Shown: positions 53,301 to 61,020, counted from the stretch's first letter. The stretch: DNA of 64,000 bases from Cohnella sp. GbtcB17 (GCF_019091135.1 NZ_JAGXJW010000006.1:104083-168082), one strand, 5' to 3'. Notes: generated by a model not told the origin, from the sequence alone. Made by a program: numbers and translations.

Positions 53301-54085
53301 AGCAGTTCGGCGTTTATCGGCTTCCGGTCGACGCGGAGGCGCCCGTCACGACGGCGTCGCTGTCGCCCGAGCAGCCCGACGGCGCCGACGGGTGGTACGC
53401 GAGCCCCGTCACGGTCGCGCTGCAAGCGACCGACGATGTGGCGGGCGTCGCGGAGACCGTCTACAGCCTGAATGGGGGGGCCTCGTGGCAGCTCTACACG
53501 GCTCCGATGACGTTCGATACGGACGGGACTTACGATCTCAGCTACCGGTCGACGGATTATGCCGGGAATAACGAGCAGCCGCAGTCTATAAGCTTCCGCA
53601 TCGACCGCACCGCTCCCGCGATCGATCTTGCCGCCTATGATGGACAGACCTACAGCGGAGCCGGCGATCTGGCGCTTGAGATAACGCCGGCGGATGATTT
53701 GTCCGGCGTGGATAATAACCGGACGGCGGCGAGGCTGGACGGTCTCGAGGTTGCGCCGGGGGCGGCGATTCCGCTCTATACGCTGGATCCGGGAACGCAT
53801 ACGTTAACGGTGGATGCGGCCGATCGCGCGGGCAACGCGGCGAAGCATGCCGTCTCCTTCCGAACGGCACCCACCTTGGAAGGGCTGACGGGGCTGATCG
53901 GCCGATTTGCGGATCGAGGATGGATCGACAGCCAGGGAATCGCGAACAGTCTGCTGGCGAAGTTGAGCCGGGGGAATCTCGCGGCGTTCCGGCACGAAGT
54001 GCAGGCGCAAAGCGGCAAGCATATATCGACCGCGGCTGCCGGCTATCTGATCCGGGATGCCGAGTGGATCGATAGCGAGAGATAA
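50366..54085 (+). CDS. Large secreted multi-domain glycoside hydrolase with FIMAH domain
   Basis: A 1239-residue exported protein. A signal peptide (about 1-35) precedes a CBM6/35-like module (about 42-175) and an Ig-like domain. The clan GH-A TIM-barrel (about 290-590) has acid/base E411 in WEVWNEQN and nucleophile E516 in WVTEAGLG, most like GH39 or a related family. Beyond it lie an Ig-like domain, a jelly-roll module (about 800-985), an OmpL47-type Ig repeat (about 995-1085) and a second Ig-like domain. The C-terminal FIMAH domain (about 1170-1239) reads GLIGRFADRGWIDSQGIANS. It acts on a polysaccharide outside the cell and probably feeds the upstream transporter. Confidence 0.88.
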   Translation: MRGMRFIDRMGKTVCLLMAALLLPIGLFAPASAGAADGAAEGAIVIEGEAANATNFAPGVQTASGYSEGKYLAVLTNAQAPADGYLAEYRVQVPKAGTYQLDIAATPPSINWASPYDLKVNGGSFARVSNAVEYGQVNSTVRSYHLNPVELQAGENTLTFRVTERRVQPDQRYTMFIDWLRLTPVPLQLKEMSFEAQLGVFQAGVSVRFAVYLNGAAAAGDEVSYAIRDYWGDVVAEQSAAVSAGEKSAPVDLGALPAGHYTVNAELSGTNSRITGYFAVVAPLAERQALSDTPFAMDTAASWLVPGAKMDDFVSALKLSGVTWIRDRFRWNDAVNPASGSYHFDADPSKKFIQAISAAGIRILDMYAGSPAWTRNGTGTLPTDLLAAYRFAHDSADYYGDQVAAWEVWNEQNHGFTTDSEPADQYASFLKAAAIGYADSAAKPMVSMGGLAYLPGNYARLMLQNEIFPYIDIYNFHIHQQYRTDTPVIPYPEGVVTHEQFKDQFGGEGKPMWVTEAGLGVPAAPPEELTAEAQRLQARYAVTSTVTSLSQGADRQFVFVTPPYQEGANFWGLFSRAFTPYASYTAVSAMTEAMGRAEYAGRLQELPAGVTGYVFRDGDDTVSVLWSDSSRQVTLQGETSEAVRTDLMGRKTSLAPSAGDGSYTIEAGPDPVYVRMHGEPEGLTSGAAPQAAKSEAEAEPLTAAERVVLFQRYPADLQANSKKNGYVLQLNQPVTLSVEVYNLNDQPMTGTIEGQALGGWVLGEASRPVALAPFSKAVVTFTLSAGPHVVANLSSPVRFQGKFGDERTTSSVSNVITLSEVEIGDPVPGAADPASWRLDLPDAIAPVGTGTVTSGAAAGEVRFDYQFAEGGDKWAYPFLNLPAGTDYTDESGFAFYLYADADIPDTTMRIFINETSGARYFTQSGYAIKQGWNQIRAPFSDFSLFGGNDPVTRLDLDQIASIQLGVNTKVGDMPPFTIKQFGVYRLPVDAEAPVTTASLSPEQPDGADGWYASPVTVALQATDDVAGVAETVYSLNGGASWQLYTAPMTFDTDGTYDLSYRSTDYAGNNEQPQSISFRIDRTAPAIDLAAYDGQTYSGAGDLALEITPADDLSGVDNNRTAARLDGLEVAPGAAIPLYTLDPGTHTLTVDAADRAGNAAKHAVSFRTAPTLEGLTGLIGRFADRGWIDSQGIANSLLAKLSRGNLAAFRHEVQAQSGKHISTAAAGYLIRDAEWIDSER

Positions 54086-54120
54086 AGTCGCGTTTTTATT
54101 CTAAACGGGAGGTTATGCCG

Positions 54121-55047
54121 ATGGCACCAGGGGACGTTTTGAGCCGAATTCCGTCGCCGGTCGTGCTTCAAGGGAGCAGCCGGGTCGCCTGCCGCGATCC
54201 GGCGGTGCTGTACCACGACGGCGTTTACCGGCTATTTTGCACCCTCGTGGAGACCGAGGAAGACGGACGCGTTTTCTTGTATACGGCCGTATGCGACAGC
54301 AGGGATCTGATCCGGTGGAGCGAACCGAGGAAGTTGACGCCGAGGGATGCCAGTCTTAATTATTCGAGCCCGGGCAACATCGTGCGCTTCGAGGATCGCT
54401 GGGTGCTGTGCTTGCAGACGTACCCTCGTCCTGACGGCGAGAAATACGCCAACGAAACGGCGCGTATTTATACGATGGAAAGTGCCGATCTTCTTCATTG
54501 GACGCAGCCCGAGCTGCTTCGGGTGAAGGGCGATGACGTTCCGGTCGAGCAGATGGGGCGAATGATCGATCCTTACCTGATCGCAAGCGCGGAGGAGCCG
54601 GGGAAATGGTGGTGCTTCTACAAGCAGAACGGCGTCAGCATGTCGTATTCTTACGATCTCAAGCATTGGACGTATGCCGGACACGAGCCCTCGGCCGGCG
54701 AGAATGTATGCATCGTCCGGTTTCGCGATCGCTATCTGATGCTTCATTCGCCGGAGAACGGCATCGGCATGATGACCTCGAAGGATTTGACGAATTGGGT
54801 GCCCGAGGGGCCGCTGCTCACGCTCGGACAATCGGAATGGCCGTGGGCGGGGGGCCGGATCACAGCCGGATTTCTGCTGGATGGCACGGGCATCGAAGGG
54901 ATCGGGAAGTATTTGCTGTTCTTCCATGGAACGGGTCCGGAGAACGAAGAGATCATTTTCGATACGCACGCCTGTATCGGCATCGCTTGGAGCGACGACT
55001 TGGTCGAGTGGCACTGGCCGCACAAAAGGACGGAGCGATCGGAATAG
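54121..55047 (+). CDS. GH43/GH32-like five-bladed propeller enzyme
   Basis: A 308-residue protein from ATG 54121, spaced eight bases from GGGAGG; an ATG at 54115 is too close. It is a beta-propeller with SRVACRDPAVLYHDGVYRLF (possible catalytic Asp), SSPGNIVRFEDRWVLCLQTY and GRMIDPYLIA (second Asp). A catalytic Glu is not certain; WPWAGGRITAGFLLDG lies near the expected place. It has no signal peptide, so it would act inside on oligosaccharides. It follows the large glycosidase in the same orientation and may be its operon partner. Confidence 0.82.
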   Translation: MAPGDVLSRIPSPVVLQGSSRVACRDPAVLYHDGVYRLFCTLVETEEDGRVFLYTAVCDSRDLIRWSEPRKLTPRDASLNYSSPGNIVRFEDRWVLCLQTYPRPDGEKYANETARIYTMESADLLHWTQPELLRVKGDDVPVEQMGRMIDPYLIASAEEPGKWWCFYKQNGVSMSYSYDLKHWTYAGHEPSAGENVCIVRFRDRYLMLHSPENGIGMMTSKDLTNWVPEGPLLTLGQSEWPWAGGRITAGFLLDGTGIEGIGKYLLFFHGTGPENEEIIFDTHACIGIAWSDDLVEWHWPHKRTERSE

Positions 55048-55114
55048 CGGAGGAGTTAAACAACGACCGCAAAGGCTGCGGTGCCGTTCCACGACTGCGT
55101 GGGCTATGCGATAA

Positions 55115-55158
55115 ACCGACGAAAACACCGAGCGACCCATTCGTTCGGTGTTTTTCTT
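55115..55158. terminator. Terminator of the shared hairpin type
   Basis: GACGAAAACACCGAGCGACC then TCGTTCGGTGTTTTTC form a stem nearly identical to the one at 44214-44256 (AAACACCGA / TCGGTGTTTTT). It lies between convergent genes with stops at 55047 and 55168. Confidence 0.85.
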
Positions 55159-55167
55159 TGGCGTTTT

Positions 55168-55833
55168 TTATCCTGCCGCGACGGAGGAAGTGGAAGTGGA
55201 AGCGGAGGCAGAGACGGAGCCGTCCTGACCGGGCGCCCGGCCACGCGCGGCGTCCAAGCGTCCCTTGTACAGCGATATCACCGTGCCGGTGATCGCGAGC
55301 GAGAGCGCGGAGATCAGCGCGCCGCCGAGGGAAATGGCGGACAGGCTCGTCGCAATGACCGCCAGGTCGAACGCGAAGCCGGTCTTGCCGGGGTCGCGCC
55401 CGTATTTGAGCTGCAGATAGCGTGCCAATACCGTCGAACCGCCGAACGATGCGCCGTTTTTGAACAGGATGCAGATGCCGATGCCGACGAGCGCGCCGCC
55501 GGCGACGGCTTCGCCCATGACGGGCAAGCCGTATGCGGGCAATAGCCCCTCGAGCGATGTCAGGCCGGACAGCAGGACGATGGCCCCGATCGTCCGGAGC
55601 GTGAACGAGCGGCCCATTTTGACCCAGGCAAACAGCAGGAAGGGCAGGTTGATCAGAATAAACAGAATCGGGAACTTCATATGGAGCAAGTAGGAGAGAC
55701 TGAGCGCCAATCCGGCGCTGCCCCCGGTGACGATCCGGGCTTCCTTCAGCAGCGATACGCCGATGGCCGTGACGATGCAGCCCAGAACGATGAGCAGCCA
55801 TTCCCTGCGTCGCTGATGCATGATATGATTCAT
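55168..55833 (-). CDS. YitT-family membrane protein
   Basis: A 221-residue integral membrane protein from ATG 55833, with GGAGGCG seven bases upstream; the frame opens at 55905. Five or six helices follow, with family motifs VTGGSAGLALSLSYLL, LINLPFLLFAW, GGALVGIGICILFKNGASFG and GSTVLARYLQLKYG. The C-terminal DUF2179 domain of longer YitT proteins is missing, and the tail is short and Ser/Ala-rich. It is divergent from an Lrp-type regulator, a pairing seen elsewhere. The transported compound is unknown. Confidence 0.9.
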   Translation of the reverse strand: MNHIMHQRRREWLLIVLGCIVTAIGVSLLKEARIVTGGSAGLALSLSYLLHMKFPILFILINLPFLLFAWVKMGRSFTLRTIGAIVLLSGLTSLEGLLPAYGLPVMGEAVAGGALVGIGICILFKNGASFGGSTVLARYLQLKYGRDPGKTGFAFDLAVIATSLSAISLGGALISALSLAITGTVISLYKGRLDAARGRAPGQDGSVSASASTSTSSVAAG

Positions 55834-56003
55834 GACAAACGCCTCCGCTTCTGATTGCCTACCATGAAGTAATGTTATATTCCATGATACGCAGCCAGGA
55901 AGCACGGAGAAATGTTGAAGTGAAGCTCTTTTGTGTTACTTAATCTCACATTGAAACAATAAGCGCCGGATGTCCTGCAATTTGAAGGTGAGGGTGAATC
56001 TAC

Positions 56004-56456
56004 ATGGATCGCATAGACATCAGCCTGCTCAAGCTGCTGCAGGAGGACGGCCGGATGACGGTCAGCGAGCTGTCCAAGCGGCTGTCGCTCAGCCGCCCCA
56101 GCGTCTCGGAGCGTCTCGCGCGCTTGCAGGAGCGGGGGATCATTACAGGCTTCAGCGCCGTTGTATCGGCGCCGGCAGTCGGACGAAGCGTACAGGTGAT
56201 TATTCAGGTCAGCGAGCTCAAGATATCGCCGCTCGTGTTCGAGCGCCGGATCGCGGAAGAACGCGACGTTTTGGAGTGCCACCGCGTGACGGGCGCCGTT
56301 ACATTCGTCATTAAGGCGGCTGTGACGGACCTAAACGCGCTTAACCGCCTCGTCGAGCGGCTGATCCCCTGCGGCATGCTGAATACGTCGGTCATTCTGT
56401 CGTCCCCCGTAGCGGGGCGGGCGGTGCTGCCGCAGTCGGAGGCGTCGGACGCCTGA
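56004..56456 (+). CDS. Lrp/AsnC-family transcriptional regulator
   Basis: A 150-residue regulator. The AsnC helix-turn-helix is IDISLLKLLQEDGRMTVSEL and SKRLSLSRPSVSERLARLQE, followed by the RAM effector domain (about 70-145) with ECHRVTGAVTFVIKAAVTDL. Members bind amino acids. It is divergent from the YitT gene, which is its likely target, with 170 bases between the starts. A GGTGAGGGTG-type site precedes the ATG. Confidence 0.92.
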   Translation: MDRIDISLLKLLQEDGRMTVSELSKRLSLSRPSVSERLARLQERGIITGFSAVVSAPAVGRSVQVIIQVSELKISPLVFERRIAEERDVLECHRVTGAVTFVIKAAVTDLNALNRLVERLIPCGMLNTSVILSSPVAGRAVLPQSEASDA

Positions 56457-56506
56457 GCGCCGACCGGCCGGATCTTATCCGCCGCGGAAGCGCAAAGCGC
56501 ATAACC

Positions 56507-56537
56507 AAAAGGCGGAGCTGCCGGCGCTCCGCCTCTT
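56507..56537 (+). terminator. Intrinsic terminator after the Lrp-type gene
   Basis: GGCGGAGC and GCTCCGCC form an 8-bp GC-rich stem preceded by AAAA and followed by TCTT, 54 bases past the stop codon. The T-run is weak. Confidence 0.6.
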
Positions 56538-56681
56538 CGCACTGCCTTGCGCTGCCCTGGGGGCAAGCAATCGTTTAAGATGATTAATCTATCGCAGCGT
56601 ACATCATTAATCGAGTAAAAGCGAAGCGGCCTGCGTAAGACGTCGCGCAAAAGTACGCGATTGAGCGCCTAATTCGTGGCA

Positions 56682-58016
56682 TCAGTCCCCCGCCGAGAAC
56701 CCCACTCTTCGCCCGGCGCTCTCGGTCATCCACTCCCGGCTCCGTCCTTTGGACAGATCGGTTTTCATCCCCGCGATCAGCCGTTCCCAATCCGTGGCCC
56801 CGGTCTGATGCAGCTCGAGCGCGGCGGAGACGTACAGCTCGGCAAGCTGCGCGAACGTAAATCCCTCCGTCAAGCGCGCTATCCCGGGCAGTGCCGCCTC
56901 TTCCGTCAGTCGTCCCGCTCCCTTGTAGGTCAGGTAGGCCAGCCGCAGCGGTTCGCTCGGCAGCTTGACCTCGTAGGCGCGATCGAAGCGTCCGGCCCGG
57001 TTCATAAGCGCGGGATCGATTTTCTCCGGATAGTTCGTCGTGCCGATGAGGAAGATGCCTTCCCGCGAGGTAGCCCCGTCGAGTGTATTCAGGAAGTACG
57101 AACGGCACGACTCCGGCATCGAGTCGATGTCCTCGACGACGAGCACCATGGGGGCCAGCTTCACCGCGGCGTCGAACACCTGCTGGATCGATTCGCTGCC
57201 GGTGAACTCGGTGATCTGCCAGTAGGCGACCGGCGCGTTCACGGTAGCTGAGATCGATTTGACGAGCGTCGTCTTCCCGTTGCCCGGCTTGCCGTACAGC
57301 AGGATGCCCCGCTTGTAAGGAACGCCGTAGGTCTGATAGAAGCTGCGGTCGTCCGCGAAAAACGTATCCACGGAACGAAAGACTTGCTCCTTCAGGGACT
57401 CGTCCATAAACACGCCCTCCCGGTCGACCGGGCGCTCCGCGGTCTCGCGGCTGCGCTCAAGGCCGTCGCGGGTATCCGTGAACACGAGCAGCTGCCGGTC
57501 GGCCAGCTGCCGTTCGCGCATCTCGCTCAGAAAGCTGCCAAGATGCGCGTCGCTCTCCGCGAAGATGAGATCCTCGTAGCCCAGCCCGTACTGCGTAAGC
57601 CGAGGCACACGGGCGAATGCCACGTGGTGCGCCGGGTAGACGAACAGGTTGTTGCGGACGGCCATGCGGATGTCGTGTGCGCCGCCTGCGTCCGGCTTGC
57701 GCGCAAGACCGGCGTCCGGCTCTGGATCGGACGCATATTTGAAGCTCCGCGTCTCAACTAGATCGAACAGGCTGGCCGCGTGCTCTACGCCCGGATAACC
57801 GCCGCGAATGTCGTCCGCAAGCCCGTCCCAGGCGTCGTCGCTGTCTTCTTGATAATAAAGGTTGAACGCGTAGCCGTAGCGCTCGTCAAGCCAATCCGCG
57901 ATGCGGCGCACGGCCATCGTGTAGTCGAAGTAGGCCTGCATGCCGGCCGGCTCCGCCGCATAGTCGTCCCGCCGGATGAGGAAAGGGCGCAGCGCTTTTG
58001 GATTCATTAATGTCAT
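56682..58016 (-). CDS. AAA+ ATPase of the BCS1-like type, partner of RtcB
   Basis: A 444-residue ATPase. An N-terminal region of unknown fold (about 1-200) precedes the AAA+ core. Walker A is GKPGNGKT (242-249), Walker B VLVVEDID (291-298), sensor 1 N328 (GTTN), and an arginine-finger candidate lies in MNRAGRFDR (340-345). The core resembles the BCS1/CDC48-type AAA family. It starts five bases after the rtcB stop, so they are co-transcribed and probably act together. E. coli RtcB pairs with RtcA instead, so this partner is different. Its job may be remodelling RNA-protein complexes, by inference. Confidence 0.92.
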   Translation of the reverse strand: MTLMNPKALRPFLIRRDDYAAEPAGMQAYFDYTMAVRRIADWLDERYGYAFNLYYQEDSDDAWDGLADDIRGGYPGVEHAASLFDLVETRSFKYASDPEPDAGLARKPDAGGAHDIRMAVRNNLFVYPAHHVAFARVPRLTQYGLGYEDLIFAESDAHLGSFLSEMRERQLADRQLLVFTDTRDGLERSRETAERPVDREGVFMDESLKEQVFRSVDTFFADDRSFYQTYGVPYKRGILLYGKPGNGKTTLVKSISATVNAPVAYWQITEFTGSESIQQVFDAAVKLAPMVLVVEDIDSMPESCRSYFLNTLDGATSREGIFLIGTTNYPEKIDPALMNRAGRFDRAYEVKLPSEPLRLAYLTYKGAGRLTEEAALPGIARLTEGFTFAQLAELYVSAALELHQTGATDWERLIAGMKTDLSKGRSREWMTESAGRRVGFSAGD

Positions 58017-58021
58017 AAATT

Positions 58022-59446
58022 TTATACTCCTTTAACTGTCGCGAGCGGCCGGCACTTGGCGACGACGGCCGCCAGACCGGCGCCCGCGACGCTTTCTATA
58101 ATTTGATCGACGTCCTTGTAAGCCTGCGGGGACTCGTCGATGATCGCCTCGAGCGCGCGATGGTTGACGACGACCTCGTCCGCCTGGCCGACGCGCAGCG
58201 ATGCCGCGAATTCGTCGACGGTGACAAGCTGCTTGGTCGCGTTGCGGGAACGGATCCGGCCGGCGCCGTGGCAGATGGAATGATAGTTGCGCGCCCCGGA
58301 AGGCAAGCCAACCATCAGGTAGGAGGAGGTGCCCATCGAGCCGGGGATGAGCGCCGGATGTCCGGTCTCCATGTACGGCTCCGGATTACCGGGATGGCCC
58401 GGCGGGAGGGAGCGCGTCGCGCCCTTGCGGTGCACGAACAGCGGCTCGTCGTTATGGCTTTCTTCCAGCGCATAGTTGTGCATGAGATCGTACAGCGTAC
58501 GCGTCTCGGCCTGCGGACCCAGCGTCTCGCGCAGCGCGTCGCGCACCGCAAAGGCGAGCAGATGGCGGTTCACGACGGCGAAGTTGAGCGCGGCATACAT
58601 CAGATTGACGTACGTGGCGCCCGCCTCGCTGTCCAGCGGCGCGAACGCGAGCTTCGGGTCTGCGGTGCCGAGGCCGAGCTTGCGCATCGTCTTGACGACC
58701 TCGGAGCCGCAATGTTGATTGACGGCGCCGCCCCACGAGCGCGAGCCCGAGTGGATCATGACGATGATCTGCCCGTCGCGCAGCCCCCAGCGCTCGCCGA
58801 TATCGCGATTGACCTCGTCCAGCGTGACGGCCTGCAGCTCGACGAAGTGATTGCCGCCGCCAAGCGTGCCGAGCTGGCGATGGGCCCGGTGCCACAGATG
58901 CTCGGGGATCCGGTTCAAGGCGCCTTCGTCGTAACGGAAACGGGCATGCTCCACATGCGTGAGCGAGGTCGCCCGGCGAGGCGTGTACGCGTCGGGCACG
59001 TATTTGCCCGGCAGTCCGTGAAGACCTTTGATCAGTACATCCTCGAGCCGGATATCGGAGAAGTGTCCGCGCACGTGATTTTCCGTCGGAATCCGCTTCT
59101 CGATCGCCTTCACCAGCTTGCGCCGGAGCTTGACGTCCTGCAGGTCGCCCGCGTCCAGGTTCGTCAGGTGCACCCGCATGCCGCAGCCGATGTCGCTGCC
59201 GACGATGGACGGAGAGACGAAGCCTTCGTCCGCCTGCCAGACGGCCGTCGTGCCGATGCAGGTGCCGACCCCGACGTGGGCGTCCGGCGTGTAGCTCATG
59301 TAGCGGATGTTCGGAATTTGCAAATTGTTGTTTGCCATCTCGAGCGGCTTGGCACCCATGGCACGGAACAGCGCGTCCCCGGCGAAGACGTGGAGATCGC
59401 CCGCTGGCAGATCGATGCGCCGGTAATAAGTTTCGTTCGGTATCAT
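58022..59446 (-). CDS. rtcB: RtcB RNA ligase
   Basis: A 474-residue RNA ligase that joins 2',3'-cyclic phosphate and 5'-OH ends through a guanylated histidine. The metal-site motif SIVGSDIGCGMRVHL (D85, C88), the GGGNHFVEL and IVMIHSGSRSWG motifs, and the guanylated His in SICHGAGRIRSRNATKQ are all present. RtcB repairs cleaved tRNA and other RNA. It is longer than E. coli RtcB (408). A short Arg-rich ORF, a terminator and a promoter lie upstream. The AAA+ gene follows directly. Confidence 0.95.
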   Translation of the reverse strand: MIPNETYYRRIDLPAGDLHVFAGDALFRAMGAKPLEMANNNLQIPNIRYMSYTPDAHVGVGTCIGTTAVWQADEGFVSPSIVGSDIGCGMRVHLTNLDAGDLQDVKLRRKLVKAIEKRIPTENHVRGHFSDIRLEDVLIKGLHGLPGKYVPDAYTPRRATSLTHVEHARFRYDEGALNRIPEHLWHRAHRQLGTLGGGNHFVELQAVTLDEVNRDIGERWGLRDGQIIVMIHSGSRSWGGAVNQHCGSEVVKTMRKLGLGTADPKLAFAPLDSEAGATYVNLMYAALNFAVVNRHLLAFAVRDALRETLGPQAETRTLYDLMHNYALEESHNDEPLFVHRKGATRSLPPGHPGNPEPYMETGHPALIPGSMGTSSYLMVGLPSGARNYHSICHGAGRIRSRNATKQLVTVDEFAASLRVGQADEVVVNHRALEAIIDESPQAYKDVDQIIESVAGAGLAAVVAKCRPLATVKGV

Positions 59447-59490
59447 AAGTTCGGTTTAACCTCTTATCGTCATTAAATTTTTGGAAAAAC

Positions 59491-59523
59491 AAAAAGACCG
59501 CAAGCCGGTTCGCTCGCGGTCCT
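59491..59523 (-). terminator. Intrinsic terminator in the rtcB leader
   Basis: On the minus strand GGACCGCGAGC-gaacc-GGCTTGCGGTC makes a ten-pair stem with one G-T pair, followed by TTTTTG. It sits between the small ORF and rtcB, so transcripts reaching it would end before rtcB unless it is disrupted. Confidence 0.88.
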
Positions 59524-59579
59524 TGGATACGTCAAGACAACACCCTGGATTCGTCGCTCTTCCCCTGCGGGAACGCGCA

Positions 59580-59687
59580 TTATCCGGGTCTGCCTGCTGG
59601 ATCGGCCCGTAGAGGCCGGCGGACATCGAGCGGCATATTCAGTTGGGTCCAAGTGTCGTAGCGGCTGGTGAGTTGAATAGCGGTCAT
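59580..59687 (-). CDS. Small Arg-rich leader ORF upstream of rtcB
   Basis: A 35-residue open frame on the minus strand with a perfect AAAGGAGG nine bases before its ATG (59687) and a TAA stop at 59580-59582. It reads MTAIQLTSRYDTWTQ, then LNMPLDVRRPLRADPAGRPG. Five of 35 residues are Arg (codons CGC, CGC, CGG, CGG and AGA), and it also has a rare CTA Leu codon. It is followed by an intrinsic terminator and then rtcB. I do not recognise the peptide. A leader-peptide role is inferred from position. Confidence 0.6.
   Translation of the reverse strand: MTAIQLTSRYDTWTQLNMPLDVRRPLRADPAGRPG
59621..59631 (-). promoter_or_regulatory. Possible antiterminator arm in the rtcB leader
   Basis: On the minus strand GCTCGATGTCC (codons 20-23 of the small ORF) can pair at 9 of 11 positions with the 5' arm of the terminator, GGACCGCGAGC (59512-59522). 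Pairing here would block the terminator. The match is by inspection, without energy calculation. Confidence 0.45.
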
Positions 59688-59721
59688 GTCGGCCGGCCTC
59701 CTTTCTGATGAGATAATGGCT

Positions 59722-59751
59722 ATATTAAGGGGCGTAACCAAACCTTGTCAA
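59722..59751 (-). promoter_or_regulatory. Candidate promoter of the rtcB leader
   Basis: On the minus strand TTGACA (59746-59751) is separated by 18 bp from TAATAT (59722-59727). The expected start site, about 59713, gives a leader of 26 bases before the small ORF. Confidence 0.6.
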
Positions 59752-59907
59752 CCATTTTGATGAAAAAAGTTAATAGGGTTGATTAAAATGGATAATGGGC
59801 ATGTATTTTGATAAACTAAATCTTTCATCCTTAAAAAATACAATAAATATACACAATTGATTCGGCGATGTATATTGAAAATAACAAGCAAAGGGAGTGT
59901 GTGTCGA

Positions 59908-61020
59908 ATGGCAAGCGTAACCGGATTGGAAGGCGTCGTGGCGGCGGAGACCGAGATCGGGAACGTCGACGGCGAGCGCGGGCATCTCGTATACAGGGGT
60001 TATTGGGCAAAGGACCTTGCGGTGAGTCGCGGCTTCGAGGAGACGGCGTATTTGTTGTGGTACGGCCAGCTGCCGGGCGAGCGCGAGCTGGCGGCGTTGA
60101 AAGGGCGCTTGGCCGCGGCGCGCGTCCTGCCGGACGAATTGCGACGCCTGCTGGACGCGCTGCCCGCGGGGCTGCCGATGATGGGCGTGCTGCAGGCGGC
60201 CGCCGCCGCGCTGGCGGACGGAGCCGAGCCTGCATGGCCGCCGCGGGCGGACCAGGCGGAGCGCATGACGGCGTTGGTGCCCGGCATCATCGCCTATCGG
60301 CATCGCGCTTTGCAAGGACTCGCGCCCGTCGAGCCGGACGCGGAGCTGGACCACGCGGCCAACTACCTGTACATGCTGACGGGCCGCCGGCCCGAGCCCG
60401 ACCATGCCCGGGCGCTGACGGCGTATCTGGTCCTCGGCATGGAGCACGGCATGAACGCGTCCACCTTCGCCGGGCGGGTCGCGCTGTCGACCCAGGCCGG
60501 CCTGTACCCGGCCGTCAGCGCGGCGATCGGCGCGATGGGCGGACCGCTGCACGGCGGCGCGCCGAGCGAAGTAATCGCCATGCTGGAGGCGATCGGCACG
60601 CCGGATCGCGCCGAGCCGTGGCTGCGCGACGTGCTGGAGCGGGGCGGCCGGCTGATGGGCTCCGGCCATCGCATCTACAAGACCGTCGACCCGCGGGCCG
60701 AAGCGCTGCGCGCGGTGACGCGCGGCCTGACCGGCGACGATCCGGCGTTCGCGCTCGCCCTGCACGTGGAGGAGACGGCGACGCGCCTGCTCGCCGAGTA
60801 CAAACCCGGGCGGCGGCTGCACACGAACGTCGAGTTTTTCGCCGCCGCCATCATGAAGGCGATCGCGCTGCCGACGGCGCTGTTCACGCCGACGTTCACG
60901 GCCGCGCGCGTCGTCGGCTGGACGGCGCATATGCTCGAGCAAGCCGGCCACAACCGCATCTTCCGGCCGCAGTCCCGCTATGTGGGCCCGCTGCCGGCGG
61001 CTTCGGAGCAGCTCCTTTAA
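59908..61020 (+). CDS. Citrate synthase/2-methylcitrate synthase
   Basis: A 370-residue enzyme that condenses acetyl-CoA with oxaloacetate, or propionyl-CoA in the methylcitrate variant. The catalytic His regions GMEHGMNAST and GSGHRIYKTVDPRA are clear. The third catalytic residue, usually Asp, is Glu here (NVEFFAA). The start ATG 59908 follows AAAGGGAG; the frame opens at 59857. The short length is that of the dimeric Firmicute/archaeal type. It is divergent from the rtcB leader and not beside other cycle genes, so it may be a second citrate synthase. Confidence 0.92.
   Translation: MASVTGLEGVVAAETEIGNVDGERGHLVYRGYWAKDLAVSRGFEETAYLLWYGQLPGERELAALKGRLAAARVLPDELRRLLDALPAGLPMMGVLQAAAAALADGAEPAWPPRADQAERMTALVPGIIAYRHRALQGLAPVEPDAELDHAANYLYMLTGRRPEPDHARALTAYLVLGMEHGMNASTFAGRVALSTQAGLYPAVSAAIGAMGGPLHGGAPSEVIAMLEAIGTPDRAEPWLRDVLERGGRLMGSGHRIYKTVDPRAEALRAVTRGLTGDDPAFALALHVEETATRLLAEYKPGRRLHTNVEFFAAAIMKAIALPTALFTPTFTAARVVGWTAHMLEQAGHNRIFRPQSRYVGPLPAASEQLL

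Noticed and set aside
59525..59580. T-box-like sequence (CCAGGGTGTTGTC) in the rtcB leader
   Set aside because: It lacks the GGTGGNACCGCG core and there is no Stem I or specifier region, so I do not call a T-box there.
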